From: Incurvaria masculella | Lineage: Eukaryota > Arthropoda > Insecta > Lepidoptera > Incurvariidae | NCBI GenBank assembly: GCA_946894095.1 | Contig: OX335645.2 | Location: forward strand, 20,731,001 to 20,795,000 | DNA length: 64,000 bases | Direction of reading: 5' to 3' | In this document: in pieces, positions 1-11,574 of the stretch | Layout: the number at the start of each line of letters is the position of its first letter | How positions within the stretch are numbered: position 1 is the stretch's first letter | Program-made: the position numbers and the translations under genes | Notes under the pieces: generated by a model | Database searches by the model: none | Told to the model about the DNA's origin: nothing | What the model saw: the letters and a program-made list of their open reading frames with translations, nothing else

Positions 1-631
1 AAAACAGGAAATATTAAACACTTTATTACTGTCGCCTTGTTTCAAAACAACTGGTTTTAGTTATTTTCTCTTTATTCAGTCCACCGTTAGCAGCCATTGC
101 GCAGCTCAAATTCCGCCAAATTTGCAGAGCTCATAGAATACAAACACGTGGTAATAATAAATCAGCTATCGGTAATGCGAGCACCGCATTTACGGTTTCA
201 TTCGACGATCCTGGAGTACAACACGCGTTTGTTACGCCATAGAGTAATAAAGTGACATCAACAGAGCAAATGGCTGAGTGATTTATTATTGGAACACCAA
301 TTTTGATACCATTAAAAATAAGTAGTAAAAAAGAGGAATACGAAATCTTGAGCTCTGAAAACAAATGACGTATTTTCCATTCAAACCGAAAGTAAATTTT
401 CCCGTTTTTTCCCACTGTTGTTTTATTGATTTCGATCCATGAAAATGAAGCTGTGTTTTTGACCACATTTGGATATAACCAGCTTGTATTCAAATTAATT
501 TTATTTATATTAAAAAAACACAAATCATACACTATCAAAATATTATGCAAACGGGATTAAAATTAATAGTTTACAAAAATAAAGAGAAAGAAAATTAGTA
601 TATACTTCGGTAAAAAATCGGTAGTAGACTA
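1..631. other. AT-rich stretch, nothing recognised
   Basis: No domain, RNA gene or repeat with a second copy in the window was recognised here. Reading frames on the minus strand up to about 140 codons exist but have low-complexity, AT-driven composition and match no family I know. Confidence 0.5.
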
Positions 632-1167
632 GGGGTCGCGACAAAATTGGTAACGATAACGTAAATGGCTGAAACTGGGTTTATAGGATAAAGACCAACC
701 CTCTGAAGCTAAATGTGTCAGTCTGGCTGAGCCAAGTGGTTGCGTTACCTAGATAAGGCGCCTGAAAAACTAGTTGTGGTGACAAAAAATATATACTATA
801 AGGTAAATGGCTTCAAATAGCAAAGCATGAAAGTTTCAGTACATACTTGTTTAGCAAATACCAAAAGTGAACAAATCTTTGGTTGCATTTCGTAGTTATA
901 GGCGAATTAGGTTGCAGATATAAATTTAGGAATATTTTATTATTTAATAAAAAAAACCGACAGGTTATTGATGTATAATTAATAGGTAGACAATCAGTAT
1001 ATTGATCGGGAGGTACATACCAACATGTATATGATATAGCCAATGTATATAACGCAACCACTTGGCGCGGGCAGACCGACATATTTAGCATCAGAGGGTT
1101 GGCCTCTAACATGTGAAGCCAGATTTAGCCATTTACCTTATCGTGGCCAAAAATGTCGTGACCTCCC
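632..1167. mobile_element. Foldback element with about 120-bp terminal inverted repeats
   Basis: The left arm (632 to about 755) and the reverse complement of the right arm (about 1035-1167) align almost throughout. Shared blocks include GTAAATGGCT, CCAACCCTCTGA, GCTAAATRTGTC and CCAAGTGGTTGCGTTA. The outer ends read GGGGTCGCGACA and, inverted, GGAGGTCACGACA. The roughly 280-bp centre is AT-rich and holds no credible gene. No clean target duplication is visible, so the DNA transposon superfamily is unassigned. It is a non-autonomous element of MITE or foldback type. Confidence 0.8.
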
Positions 1168-3826
1168 GGAATATAAGATTTTACGTTAGGATAAAAGGAA
1201 AGAGATTCAGCGATAGTGCTCTTGAACAACCTCGAGGGTAGGCGAGAGCCACTTGTTTTCGGCCACCACAGATTGGTACATACGTGCTCTAAGTCAAATG
1301 TAATATGTTGTACTATAAAAGTTCGACACTACTTGAACAAATATATATGTAATCAGAAAATGCAGAGTTCATCGTGAGTCAAGGACACATTCACAAGGAA
1401 ATACATATGCATATAAAAATAAATCACAAAATAGCAAGCAAGTAATTAAAATTTAGTTCCTATTTAACTATATTTTGTACAACTCCTGTCCCTTCTCTGC
1501 TCGAAAGTAAAGGCACACACTGTGCTGCCGGCGCTGCAGCGATGCTGTGAACACTCGCATCGTATTTCACCGTAATACAAATCGCAGCAATTGAAAGGAA
1601 CGCAGCCTCGGCGCGGCGGTTGCTGGCGGCGGCGGCGGCGCGGCCCAGGGCGGGGGAGGCGAGGGCGGGCGGCGGCGGCGTGACGCGCGAGCGCGGTGGG
1701 CGGGCGGCGCGGGAACGGTGTATGACCGCACAGGAAGGCCCTGTTTTGCTTAGGTCAAATATTTTATTTATATTTTTTTTTACATTATACGCATACATAT
1801 AAATGAGATCGGATTTGAAAAAGAAGGTACCTAATGCAACTAGATACCCGTATTATGTATTTATTTGTATGTTATCAGCGAGTTAATACGAGGTATAAAG
1901 ATATTACTAAATCCTTACATCGATCGAAAAACCATTGTATGGCCGTCAAAATAGCAAAATCATAAATGTTCACATATAAAAGTAATTAGTATTCTTAACA
2001 AAATGTTACATATTTGTATTTTATTAATATTACAGTAAATATTCATGAGGTAAGCATTCTATGACCAACACGAATGCTCACATTTGTATAAACTTAAAAT
2101 GTACTGACTAAACACAAAAAAAATAAAAAATATTCGAGAAGTTTAATATTCTTCAAGATTTAATTATAAAACTCAGTAATTTATGCAAAAAGGATTTCTT
2201 AAAAAATCATAGTGGTTCAGCAGAAATATACATATATTTTGGCTTATATTTTGGCATTGGGTGCCAAATTCTGAAAGTTTTAAATTGAAATTTTTTAAGC
2301 CATATTTGTCGGAGGAGACTTTTCGGGTGAGTGTTTGAGAACATTTCAGGCGGCTTTTTAAATATAAATAGTCTTTGCACACAAGGCAATCGATGAATGT
2401 GGCACTGATAAAACGCCCCAACGCGGTTAATAATAATCAAATGTGTAAGAAAATAAGACGTATTATTAAACTCATGTTTTTATTGAAATTAAAATCATTG
2501 CATTGGTTTCATAACCATGCGGTTTATGTGCAAGTGGAAACCCAATTTTATGTCCCAATTTATCAACAAATAATATCGACCTCCGGAACCCCAAAATTGT
2601 GTTTTTAGAGTGTTTATCGTGTATTTAATGGGATTGCGTTTGTGTGAGAAAAAAGAGTCTTATCCGAAAAAATGCACCATAAATATAGTTCTCAAAAACT
2701 GGTCATAGAGAATAAATTGATTGGGATCGCGTCTGATTTTAAAACATTGTCTCACTTTTTATATTAACGCATCCACTATGCATCGTGAATGCATTAGATA
2801 CATTTTGTGACAAAAACCAAGTAAATCATAAAATTATGATGCAACCGACTGGTAAAACGTAGTGCACGACATTTTCGTACTGATAAATTTGCATTATAGG
2901 AGCTGAATACCTGTTTAAATGTATCATGTCTGCGTAACTGCAAGTGAATTCATGTCGGGCGTGAACTTAGCAGTTTTTTTTATTTAAAAAACCAATAATA
3001 AATCCCACGCATATCGCTATAAATGCAGGTACGGCCGAATGCTATTGAACTATCAGGCTGGCAGGGTGCGGGACTTTCTCCGGCGAAAGTCCTGCCGCCA
3101 GGAGTGCGCCGTGCCAGCACCCCTGCACCGGCGGTGGCGCCTCCGATGCAATTACTGCGACTGAAAAGCTGCCGCGTGACAATGCGGCGCCGCAGACAAC
3201 TTGCGTGCGAGCCTACCATTCGCTTTGATAAATATGCATTTCGGCTCCAATTAAACCTAGTCCGCAGCCAGTTTGGCGGCTGCTACAAAGCCATCTCCCA
3301 ATCGGGGTATGGGGTTTGGGGAATCGTAGCCCTATAAAACAGATTATTAAAAATTTATTATTTTTTTAATTGTACACATGAATACACGTTATTTAATTGT
3401 CGACTGGTTTGTTACACCTTAATGAGCACCTTTCTCTTAAAGTAAAATCGACAGTGCAGACCCAAGTTAATAAAAAAAAAAATGTGGAAAGTGGACAACA
3501 TTTGTACCTTTTCTGGAATAATGAAGTTATTTCCATAATGTTTAGTCCACTTGCCATAGTTTGTTTAAGTAAACCTCTTTCATTTAAATAAATGTTACTG
3601 CAAATGTTAAATGATTTAAGTAATGTAACTGTCATTTATGACCCTTTATTTCTGAGATTATGGATATTTTGAATGCATTAATTTTTTTGAAGTAGTCTCT
3701 CATTCATCAGTTATTAGAAAATCGCTGATAAAATGCCCAGTATTTGTGTTAAAAAAATGTAAAACATTAATTTTGTTTTTTTTTTTTTAAATATTTAAAG
3801 TTCTTACGGTGTCTTTAAAGTTTTCT
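1168..3826. other. Intergenic, mostly AT-rich, with two GC-rich blocks
   Basis: No gene or multi-copy repeat recognised. GC/CpG-rich blocks lie at about 1605-1715 (GGC-rich run) and 3025-3220. Both give short overlapping reading frames on both strands, which is what GC-rich sequence does by chance. They could be regulatory islands, but nothing specific supports this. Confidence 0.4.
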
Positions 3827-3830
3827 TTAA

Positions 3831-3986
3831 GGTAAATATACTTTTTCGTGCTAAGCAGGTACTTCGCTTATTCCAAGGAATGTGATATGTATGTATCTGG
3901 GTTCTTTCTTCAATTTATGCATCCTTGCTTCACGGTCGATTATACATACATGCATGTCACATTCCTTGTTCTTTAAGATGTTTACC
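3831..3986. mobile_element. Small TTAA-flanked MITE
   Basis: The element is bounded by TTAA at 3827-3830 and again at 3987-3990. The ends read GGTAAATAT and, inverted, GGTAAACAT. A second inverted block inside (AAGGAATGTGATATG near 3877-3891 against its complement near 3952-3971) lets most of the element fold on itself. There is no coding capacity. TTAA duplications suggest mobilisation by a TTAA-targeting transposase such as piggyBac, but the GG terminus is not typical of piggyBac. Confidence 0.7.
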
Positions 3987-3990
3987 TTAA

Positions 3991-5625
3991 ATGTTGATGT
4001 GAAACTTCCTTTCTTGCGTTTTTTAAAAACTTGCGTCTAAGATGATCGTTGAAATCTTTTCTTTGGAGGATTCATTATTCGTATTAAGTGGGTTCATTAG
4101 TATCTACCGACACTTAATTTATTGTTACGTTAAACAAAATATTCTAATACAACAGTATATTAATCATTATTATCTGTACATTCTGTACAAATGATTTCGA
4201 ATGGACAAATATGTGTAAACAGCATAAACGGATGGACGGATAGTGATGGCATTTTTTGTGTGTGATTGAATGGATCCCCGAATGATTTAGATTAACAATT
4301 GGACCCAGTATAGATGTAACTTTTGTTGAGATATTGACACCAGCGGTACCAGCCACCTCAGCTAGTCCTTATATATACTATTGTTCGACACGTATGTATG
4401 TCACTGTATTAGTCCTAAACGGCTAGACCGTTTTTAATTGAATACAAATGTGGGTTCATTATAAAGTTTCGAATTATGTGATAGCGATTATTATTTCGAA
4501 ATCACACGGCGTTACGTCAAATACATATGATAAAAACTCTCACATTTCGCGTTTTAATTGTATTCAAAGTAATTTACAAATTGTTGTCATCATTTTTCCG
4601 ATAAATCGTCTGAAACATATAATAATGTCTTATGTAAATATACTTTTTCGTACTAAGCAGGTAAGTCGCTTATTACATGCATGTACATGTCACATTCCTA
4701 GATATAATAATGTCTGTTTCAACTATGAGAAACTTTTATCAAATTTAAGCTATTTAGTGAGTAATGTTTCGTAAATATTAAGTAGATTATAAGTATACAA
4801 GCCATGTCTTTATTATTGTATCAAATATATTGTGAGATTTATATTTTATTATGTGTATGTTTTAGTCGTATAAATATGTTCCTGTTTTCATTTTGCACTT
4901 TATATTATTTCATAACTGTTGTTATTTTTGTCAATCAATAAAGAAAGAAACATGAGGTACGGCTGATTTTGATATTGACTCGATATTTTTTATTGATAAA
5001 TGAATAAAATAACGTTTCAATTTACCTTACTTACAAACAGAACGAACATTTCAATTGTAACTAGAAAAAAATTCAACGCCGTTGCATAAACATTATTTTG
5101 TCAGTACTGGAATGGTTCTACTTGATCGTAGGTACAGACAGCACATTGCAAAAAGCAAACAGAGTCGGCACACAGCTCGCGAATTGAAGACTCCCTAAGT
5201 CGTGCCGCCACAGGCCCTAATTAGCCAGAAGGCTCTAGAATCACAAGGGTAGTTCTATTACTACGAGTCCGGCGTGCATTGACTTGGTGACAGCTGGGAC
5301 ACGGTGTGAAGGGAAAGGGGTGCATTATACTAAGGGCCGATTTTCCAATCCTCAGATAGTACCTAACGGTCTGATAGCAAAATTTTGTTTTGCCAAAAAA
5401 CGGATAGTCACCACCGGATGATAAATCTCCTATCACTATTATCTTAATGTAATATTTTTAATAAAAATATTGGCTTACTGCAAAGGAAGGATAAGCAGCA
5501 TTATGCGTAAGTTATAAATAGTTATCTGACTGTTAGACTGTTGAAATATCGCCCCTAAATGAACTCCTTATTTCGTGTGTCCATATTTCCTTATCCATAT
5601 TTACCAAATGCAGAAAGTATGTTTT
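3991..5625. other. AT-rich intergenic stretch with a solo MITE arm
   Basis: At about 4633-4700 there is a second copy of the left arm of the 3831-3986 element (shared words GTAAATATACTTTTTCGT and CTAAGCAGGTA), followed by CATGTCACATTCCT from the other arm. Otherwise nothing is recognised. A 10-bp inverted word pair TTGAATACAA / TTGTATTCAA lies near 4439 and 4558. Confidence 0.5.
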
Positions 5626-5697
5626 TTTGTATGTGACTGGACATGGATGGCTAATGCCACATCTTCTGTCATGGTATTAGCCCAACACACCACATGG

Positions 5698-6042
5698 GAA
5701 TGAATGAATGAATGAATGAATGAATGAATTAATGAATGAATGAATGAATGAATGAATGAATACATTCTTTATTGTGCATAACAAAAATACAATTTCAGAG
5801 AAAACATACAGCAAAACAACAATACTGCACAAAGGCGGACTTATCACTAAGAGTGATTTCTTCCAGTCAACCCTTGGGGTGATGAGGAAAGGCAATAGAA
5901 ATATCTGTAGGTAGGTGACACACCAGAATTTGAAAAGAAAAAAAAAATTAACTCCATAAACATACATATACCATAATATATACATATTTATACATATAAT
6001 TGAATATACTAATATATATGATACAATACACTAATACATATT
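5698..6042 (-). mobile_element. 5'-truncated LINE 3' end with (GAAT)n tail
   Basis: Minus-strand orientation: a sequence ending in GCACAATAAAGAATGTATT and then a run of about fifteen CATT units. On the plus strand, words such as ACAAAGGCGGACTTAT and CAGTCAACCCTTGGGG are the mark of a widespread insect LINE 3' untranslated region (I recall it from Jockey/CR1-type elements; the clade is uncertain). A second 3' end of the same type is at 52724-52830. The copy sits inside a SINE, replacing CTAG at the insertion point. No coding region is retained. Confidence 0.7.
5699..5761. repeat. (TGAA)n microsatellite
   Basis: About fifteen near-perfect TGAA units with one TTAA-type variant. It is the tail of the LINE 3' end, read on the plus strand. 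Confidence 0.95.
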
Positions 6043-6336
6043 ATGGTGCCATGCCAGGAACTTCCTTATATTGCACGGCTACATTGAACTGGATGGAAAA
6101 CACGGACAATTTTCATTGCCGCTTTGACCATCGTTCATCCAATGCGATGGTATCAACCAGGGCGGGATAAACCCTACCACCTAGTAAGTAAGGAAGGGCA
6201 CCTACAGTTTAACGTGAAATCGAAGCACGGCCAGCCTCTCTCATCGGTCGAATGGTCACCCATCCAAGACCAGACCGGACCCAGCGTTGCTTAACTTCGG
6301 AGAGCGATCGCCGAAGTGTCGCGCCACTGGACATGG

Positions 6337-6410
6337 ACATACCAACTGGACATGGATAGTAATACCACACCCACCGTCATAATATTAGCCCAACACGATG
6401 CATTCCCGAA
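6337..6410 (-). mobile_element. SINE tail fragment next to a SINE head
   Basis: Minus-strand tail of the shared SINE (complement of GGGCTAATATTATGACGGTGG followed by TATCCATGTCCAG). It lies directly against the 5S head of the copy ending at 6332, so the two copies are in head-to-tail order. The rest of this second copy is missing. Confidence 0.75.
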
Positions 6411-7765
6411 GTAATTACATGCCAATATGTATGACCATAAACTTTCGCTTCTTTTACACACGAGGATAATGAGGTGATCATGTTCCATACAATGGCTAGT
6501 GCCGGTTTCCTCAGTCAAATTAAGAAATATGTTTCAGATTTGCATCTAATAATTTTCATGCATAAAAAAGGATCTATATATCTTAATTGCAAGTTAAATT
6601 ATCTAAAAAACCAAAACGTGCAGACGTAGCTCTTTGTTGATTCATTTAATGTGCAACATAAGGCATGAGCCATTGTATGGTTTTGATCACATTATTATCC
6701 TCTTAAATAGTCTTCAATTTCCGGTCGTATCCTGACTTTTACGAGCCACAACAAATCTGGTCGTAGTATGGTCGTGAGGTATCATGTCGTTATACCGGTA
6801 ATAGATGCAAGTACGAATTGCTTTTTTATTTTTAATGACGTCGACCTTGGGGTAAATTGGGTTTGGAATGATTTCTCTTTATTCTGTAACGACATATTAA
6901 TGTGATTGGACTCCACCCACGTTTGCGTTCAAAGAATAACCATCGGTTTTCTTAGATATCAACTACTCACCCAACTCGAAAAGGGAAATATAGTGGAGCC
7001 ATGACCGAAGCGACGAGAGGTGGTATTAGAAGCAAAACTTCACGCCCCTAAGACGGCACTATTACCGTAATTATTGCGCATATGTCGTGGACGCGCTATA
7101 GTTTACTTAATACTTATTAGTGCGAGCACCTGCCTCGGAGCCCCCCGTTCATTTTATTACTCGAATGAATCTTTGTTGAGTGTCAACCGGTTTACATCTC
7201 TGTCGGAGTGTCGCCGGGAAATGTCGGCGCGGGCGGCCAGCCTTGAACTTGCTTCGATCCGTACCCGATCCGTGCCGCAGATAAACAAGACGTTCGTACT
7301 AGTACACGGATACGGAGATACACGGATATCCTCGATATCCGTGCAAGTGTCTGTATGAATTCTAAGCAATTTAACTTAACTTGATCAGTTAAGCACTGAT
7401 AATTAGGATCTTATGATAAATATACGTACATATCGTAAGTCGCAACACGGCGAATACTATTTTTTTAAAAGACAATATATTTATTAAGCATCAGAAGTGG
7501 GTACCTTTTATTACCGAAACATTATTGCTGGTACCAAAATCTGTTTCCATTAAAACAAAAGTAAATCTACGGCTAAAACAAAGTAAAATATATTTGACAC
7601 TAGACATGAACTACCTGAAAAATCATTTGTATATCCGCATTAAATTAAAATCAAAAAAATCAACCTTTCAACACAATGCAAAAAAAGATATCCAAACTTT
7701 ATGCTACGTATTTATTTAGGTTCATAAGTAAATATGTAGTATTAAAAGAACTCAAATACACACTC
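6411..7765. other. Intergenic, no gene recognised
   Basis: A GC-richer block lies at about 7110-7340. A reading frame there starts at a TTG rather than an ATG and is not convincing. A perfect 10-bp hairpin (CACGGATATC, 3-nt loop, GATATCCGTG) lies at 7321-7343. No second copy of any part was noticed. Confidence 0.4.
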
Positions 7766-8139
7766 AGTGGCCCAGTGGCGCGACACTTCGGCGATCGCTC
7801 TCCGAAGTTAAGCAACGCTGGGTCCGGTCTGGTCTTGGATGGGTGACCATTCGACCGTTAAGCGAGGCTGGCCGTGGTTCGGATTCCACGTTAAACTGTA
7901 GGTCTCCTTCCTTACTTACTAGGTGGTAGGGTTCATCCCGCCCGGGTTGGTACCATCGCATTGGATGAACGATGGTCGAAGCGGCAATTAAAACTGTCCG
8001 TGTTTTCCATCCAGTTCAATGTAGCCGTGCAATATAAGGAAGGTCCTGGCATGGCACCTAGTTCCCATGTGGTGTGTTAGGCTAATACCATGACAGAAGG
8101 TGTGGTATTAGCCATCCATGTCCAGACACATAAAAAAAA
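7766..8139 (+). mobile_element. Near full-length 5S-rRNA-headed SINE
   Basis: This is one of two best copies. The head contains CCGAAGTTAAGCAACGCTGG (7802-7821) and GGTCTTGGATGGGTGACC (7830-7848). These match the internal RNA polymerase III promoter of 5S rRNA (box A through box C), and the first half of 5S is missing. The body follows, with TAGGTGGTAGGGTTCATCCC and CATCGCATTGGATGAACGA. The tail forms a perfect 10-bp hairpin, GGCTAATACC (8080-8089) with GGTATTAGCC (8104-8113). The copy ends in CACAT and an A-run. SINEs of this type depend on a LINE reverse transcriptase for movement, and no coding is expected. Confidence 0.9.
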
Positions 8140-8480
8140 CACTAAAATCAATCTCCGACCGAAACAAAATCAGTGGTCACTGAAAAACAAGTATTTCAGT
8201 AAAACATGGTAGAAAAAAACCTATAAACAGTACGAGATTAGCACCGGACTAACCGTACGAAAGATGGTTTAGTCCGGCGTATTAAAATTAGTCCGCCCAC
8301 TATGAATACGGCTGTTAGTGTTTTATTATATAACACATTTTTCGTGCGCAGGTTTCAGGGCAACCTTTAGGATGTAGAGAGAGGTTCATAGCAGTGCAGT
8401 GCAAAATAAAGTGATCCAATGTATAAATAAAATAAATAAATGTCATTAGTCATCTCGTTCCTAGATAATTCTAAGATAAG
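8140..8480. other. Short AT-rich spacer, nothing recognised
   Basis: Lies between the SINE A-tail and a foldback element. No open frame, second repeat copy or RNA gene seen. Confidence 0.4.
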
Positions 8481-8720
8481 GGGGTCCATTCAGAAAAGAG
8501 TGAGTTCGAGTTCGGGAGTGAGTTAACCTAAAAATAGCTGTGAAATATATTATTATTTAAATAACGGAACCGTTATTTATACTTCCGACGTATTTACGGG
8601 ACGGACCAGATTTTTATCCAACTGTAATGATGTTCAAGAAGTGTGGAAATATTTCTATTAAAAAAAGTGAGTTGATATTTAGTGACGAATTCGAACTCAC
8701 TCTTTCCCTGAATGGACCCC
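8481..8720. mobile_element. Foldback MITE, about 35-bp inverted ends
   Basis: Left end GGGGTCCATTCAG, then GAGTGAGTTCGAGTTCG. The right end is the inverted equivalent, CGAATTCGAACTCACTC, then CTGAATGGACCCC. The flanks AAG on both sides could be a short target duplication. The AT-rich centre has no coding content. Confidence 0.75.
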
Positions 8721-8817
8721 AAGGTTTCAGGGATGCATTTGTAATTCAGTGTGTAGATTTTTAAGAAAAATGTATCAATAAAAATAGTTACTTATAATGT
8801 TTACAAAATGGTCTTTT

Positions 8818-8972
8818 TTAGGGTTCCGTACCCAATGGGTGAAAACGGAACCCTATTACTAAGCCTCCGCTTTTAATTAAAGGGGGTCCCATACAAAAAT
8901 AGGTGATTTTTTTGTGTTTAATCTTGTACGATGGTACGGAACCCTTCATGTGCGAGTCCGGTTTTTTCACAT
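8818..8972 (+). mobile_element. AGGGTTCCGTA element, internally deleted
   Basis: Starts AGGGTTCCGTACCC and returns with ACGGAACCCTATTACTAAGC, so the first part folds as a hairpin. It ends with ACGGAACCCTTCATGTGCG and a T-run. Compared with 17132-17452 and 58559-58815, the (CCGT)n array, the CACAGGGCTGTATCTCATGA block and half of the terminal hairpin are missing. This repeat family is common in lepidopteran genomes as I recall; its transposon class is not clear to me. Confidence 0.8.
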
Positions 8973-10302
8973 TTATATTTACAAAAGTATTTAATATGAA
9001 AATTGTTGTTGGTCGATACTCGTTAATATGGGACTAACTTTATTTTCACAGGATTTTTTACTTCGAAGAAATTTCCGTCGTCGCCTGCGCGGCTTGTAAC
9101 ACCGGGCGAGCAACATCTGCTATATACCACGCTCCAGCAGCGGAATACGTGTCGTCGATAGTGCCGGTATGACAGCGTATATCGAGTGTATTGCATCGGA
9201 GTGCAACACGAATTTTCGATTAGCATAAAATGGAATGCGTTGTCTTTCACTCGCGCGTGGGCGCCCCCTCCGCCTCGGCCGCACCGCCTGCCGACCGCGC
9301 CTCGCGACCGCCGCGCAACCGCCGCCGCAACCGCCGCCGCCGACATCGACCGCCAAGTTTCAATGTTGCAGCTCCGCGCAGCTCGCAACTGCTGCCATTT
9401 TGGAGAAATTTCTGGTGTTGCGTAAACTAGATGATCGATTGATTGTTAGTTTAGGATCCAACAAGATTTTGGAGATCAGCCACAAAAATATATCAGCTAC
9501 AGCACTTTTCAACCACTAGGCTACAAGCCACAGGCATTTTGTTCAACGCCAAATCATAGGATGCTATCTACAACCACACGTCCACGCCACACGCGCCTGC
9601 GCAGGAATCGATTTTAGGGTCGCATGGGGCGTGTGGATTGTCCTGGGCAGGAGGCCAATTCTTGCGCTGATTAGTTTACATTCTCTCATGTACTCCTGAA
9701 TTCTCACTGAGTCGGTACATAACTTCCGACCTATTCTAGTGCATTTACGGATCGTTTATTGAAATGGATATGTAATTTTTCGTAAGCCCTGAATTCGGAA
9801 ACACATGGAAATGTCTTATTCCGTGTGGCTGAGAATGTGGATGAAATGCCAAAGTGATTAGAGAATTCCTCTCCAGAGACACTCCGGGTTCCTCAACTCG
9901 GAATTCCCAGAATTGGCCTTCTGAGCGGAGACCACCCCTCCCCCCTCAGGGGTTTTAGTTATTTGGAGGGACCCGTAATAAATGCGATCCATGTCCGGTA
10001 CTTAAGTAACTAAATAATAATTCTGCCCCAAACAAAATGACAAGATCTCGCATTGCCAATAAGAATGCCTCAATCGATCTCGTGTGGGCTCAATCACGAA
10101 ATATGCCTCATATTCCGTGGGCTCAATCGCCGCTGCCACCTGCGCTCTCCCCGCTCCGCCGCTCCCCGCTCCCCTCGCCCCGCACTTCCGTCGCAGATCG
10201 CCATGAATGTTGGCGAATTGCAGATGCTATGCGCGGATAAGATTCCAGTTTTAGACCCGATTTTGATGCGGTTCGAATCTACGTATATTTATAACGCTCT
10301 AA
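8973..10302. other. Intergenic with CpG-rich block and degenerate repeat
   Basis: A CpG-rich block at 9226-9420 (repeated CCGCCG) gives frames on both strands with Arg/Pro/Ala-rich composition and no family resemblance. The stretch at about 9690-9915 shares words with 22630-22760 and 23400-23560 (TTCCGACCTATTC, TATTCCGTGTGGC, TTCCTCAACTCGGAA), so it is a decayed dispersed repeat. A second GC-rich run is at about 10120-10200. Confidence 0.45.
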
Positions 10303-10429
10303 CCTCTGTGGTCACCACTGCTAGTTACCTCAAATCTGATAAGTAACTTTTGGTTACATTGCATATTTACATGGTGTAACCGAAATGTAATTTTAGGAGT
10401 TTTGTAGCTGGAGGTGGTGAAAACGGGCG
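10303..10429. mobile_element. 127-bp palindromic MITE, copy 1
   Basis: Flanked by TAA on both sides (10300-10302 and 10430-10432). The ends contain CACCACTGCTAGTTACC and, inverted, CACCACCTCCAGCTAC. The centre carries GGTTACATTGCATATTTACA and GTGTAACCGAAA, so the whole element folds into one hairpin. Further copies are at 15441-15562 and 55041-55167. A 3-bp TAA-type duplication would fit the PIF/Harbinger group, which is an inference. Confidence 0.85.
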
Positions 10430-11574
10430 TAATGTTATGCGATTGACTGCTAAGTAAGAACACATTTATTAAAGAAAGAAAACGATAAAAAATCATAAAG
10501 GTAATGTCACCAAACTAACTGTATAAACATCACCTTTATTAGGTAACCTCTTCTATTTTTCAGACACATGAGTGGATATAATTACGCTTTTTGGTCACTA
10601 TAACCTATATTGATATCTATCCTATATTGATTCTCTGTTGATAGGTATAAATAGCTTTTATTGCTTCCATAATCAAGTTCCCGAATCCGTCTTGCTGAAC
10701 CGTCAAACAAGACCCGAATACAAAAAAACCATTGTGCCTACTCTACATTTAAACCTTTGATTTTTCAGTCTCGTTTAGTTAGGCTTCGCCCACGTTAAAT
10801 CCAATAAAAAACATGCATTGTTGCCTTCATTTTAATCACATTTAACCCAAAGCTCTCAGGTAATTTTGAGTAATTGACTGACGGGAAGAATATAGCTACC
10901 CGCATGTTTAGTATCCAACTTGTTTATTTTAACAACGGATGGTAAAAAAGGTATCCTTATGTGCTTATAAAAGGCATCGTTTGTAAAGTTAATTATGCAA
11001 CGCTTAAAACCAGTGTTGAATGCACTCCATTGACTTCATCGGTACAATATCGAAATCCACCCGCTCGTAGCATTTACGCAAATTCAATTATTGAGCGTTA
11101 ATAGAGCGCGAGTAACACAATGGTGTGTGGAAATGTCGCGGAAGAGGTCTCTCCGCCGCAGACGATGACCTCGGCCGGACCGGTTCGTGCCGCGCCGCCC
11201 GTCGCGCCCCCCCATCCCACCTCTTCTTCACCGCACAAGGGGATATTTTGCTCAACTCACTGGCCAAAACTTGAAATATTTTTGTAACTAGCAATAAACT
11301 TGATTATATTTTACCAAAGTTCAATAGTCATGCTGTCATATGGTAAACACATTTTACTGCCCCATGTCACTGGTATAAGTTAAAATCCAGTCCTTGTTCG
11401 CACTATACGTCTTTCGTCTGCATTAATCCAAGGTATTTTCTGTATTTTAACATATAAATAATTAAAATATTGCTTGTTTGTATAAAGCAGACAAAATAAG
11501 ACTATACAATTTTATGTATTTAATGAATACGACATTACCTTTATCATTCACATATACATTATCTCATTAATTTG
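10430..11574. other. AT-rich intergenic stretch
   Basis: Nothing recognised apart from a short GC-rich patch at about 11140-11225. No repeats with partners in the window were noticed. Confidence 0.4.

Larger units (their letters stand above)
5627..6332 (-). mobile_element. 5S-headed SINE copy, split by a LINE insertion
   Basis: On the minus strand the 5S-derived head (about 6332-6235) is followed by the SINE body down to 6043, then by the tail hairpin and T-rich (A-tail) end at 5627-5697. The head contains the complement of CTCCGAAGTTAAGCAACGC and of CTTGGATGGGTGACC, which resemble 5S rRNA box A and box C. Compared with the intact copies at 7766 and 51541, the body is continuous except for about 345 bp at 5698-6042 between CATGGGAA and GGTGCCATGCC. 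The SINE is therefore older than that insertion. Confidence 0.85.

Noticed and set aside
5221..5436. Minus-strand 71-codon frame
   Set aside because: No domain, no repeat partner and no codon pattern above chance.
7074..7358. 94-codon frame with a signal-peptide-like start
   Set aside because: The frame begins at TTG, not ATG, which is not a usual eukaryotic start. There are no splice-site or family clues.
7157..7369. Minus-strand frame over the same GC-richer block
   Set aside because: It is the shadow of the previous frame and contains no recognisable motif.
7766..7880. Functional 5S rRNA gene
   Set aside because: Only the box A-to-C part of 5S is present, the first half is missing, and the sequence continues into a SINE body with an A-tail.
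9023..9519. Several overlapping frames rich in Arg, Pro and Ala
   Set aside because: They arise from a CCG-repeat-rich block and are open in up to five frames, so coding is not supported.
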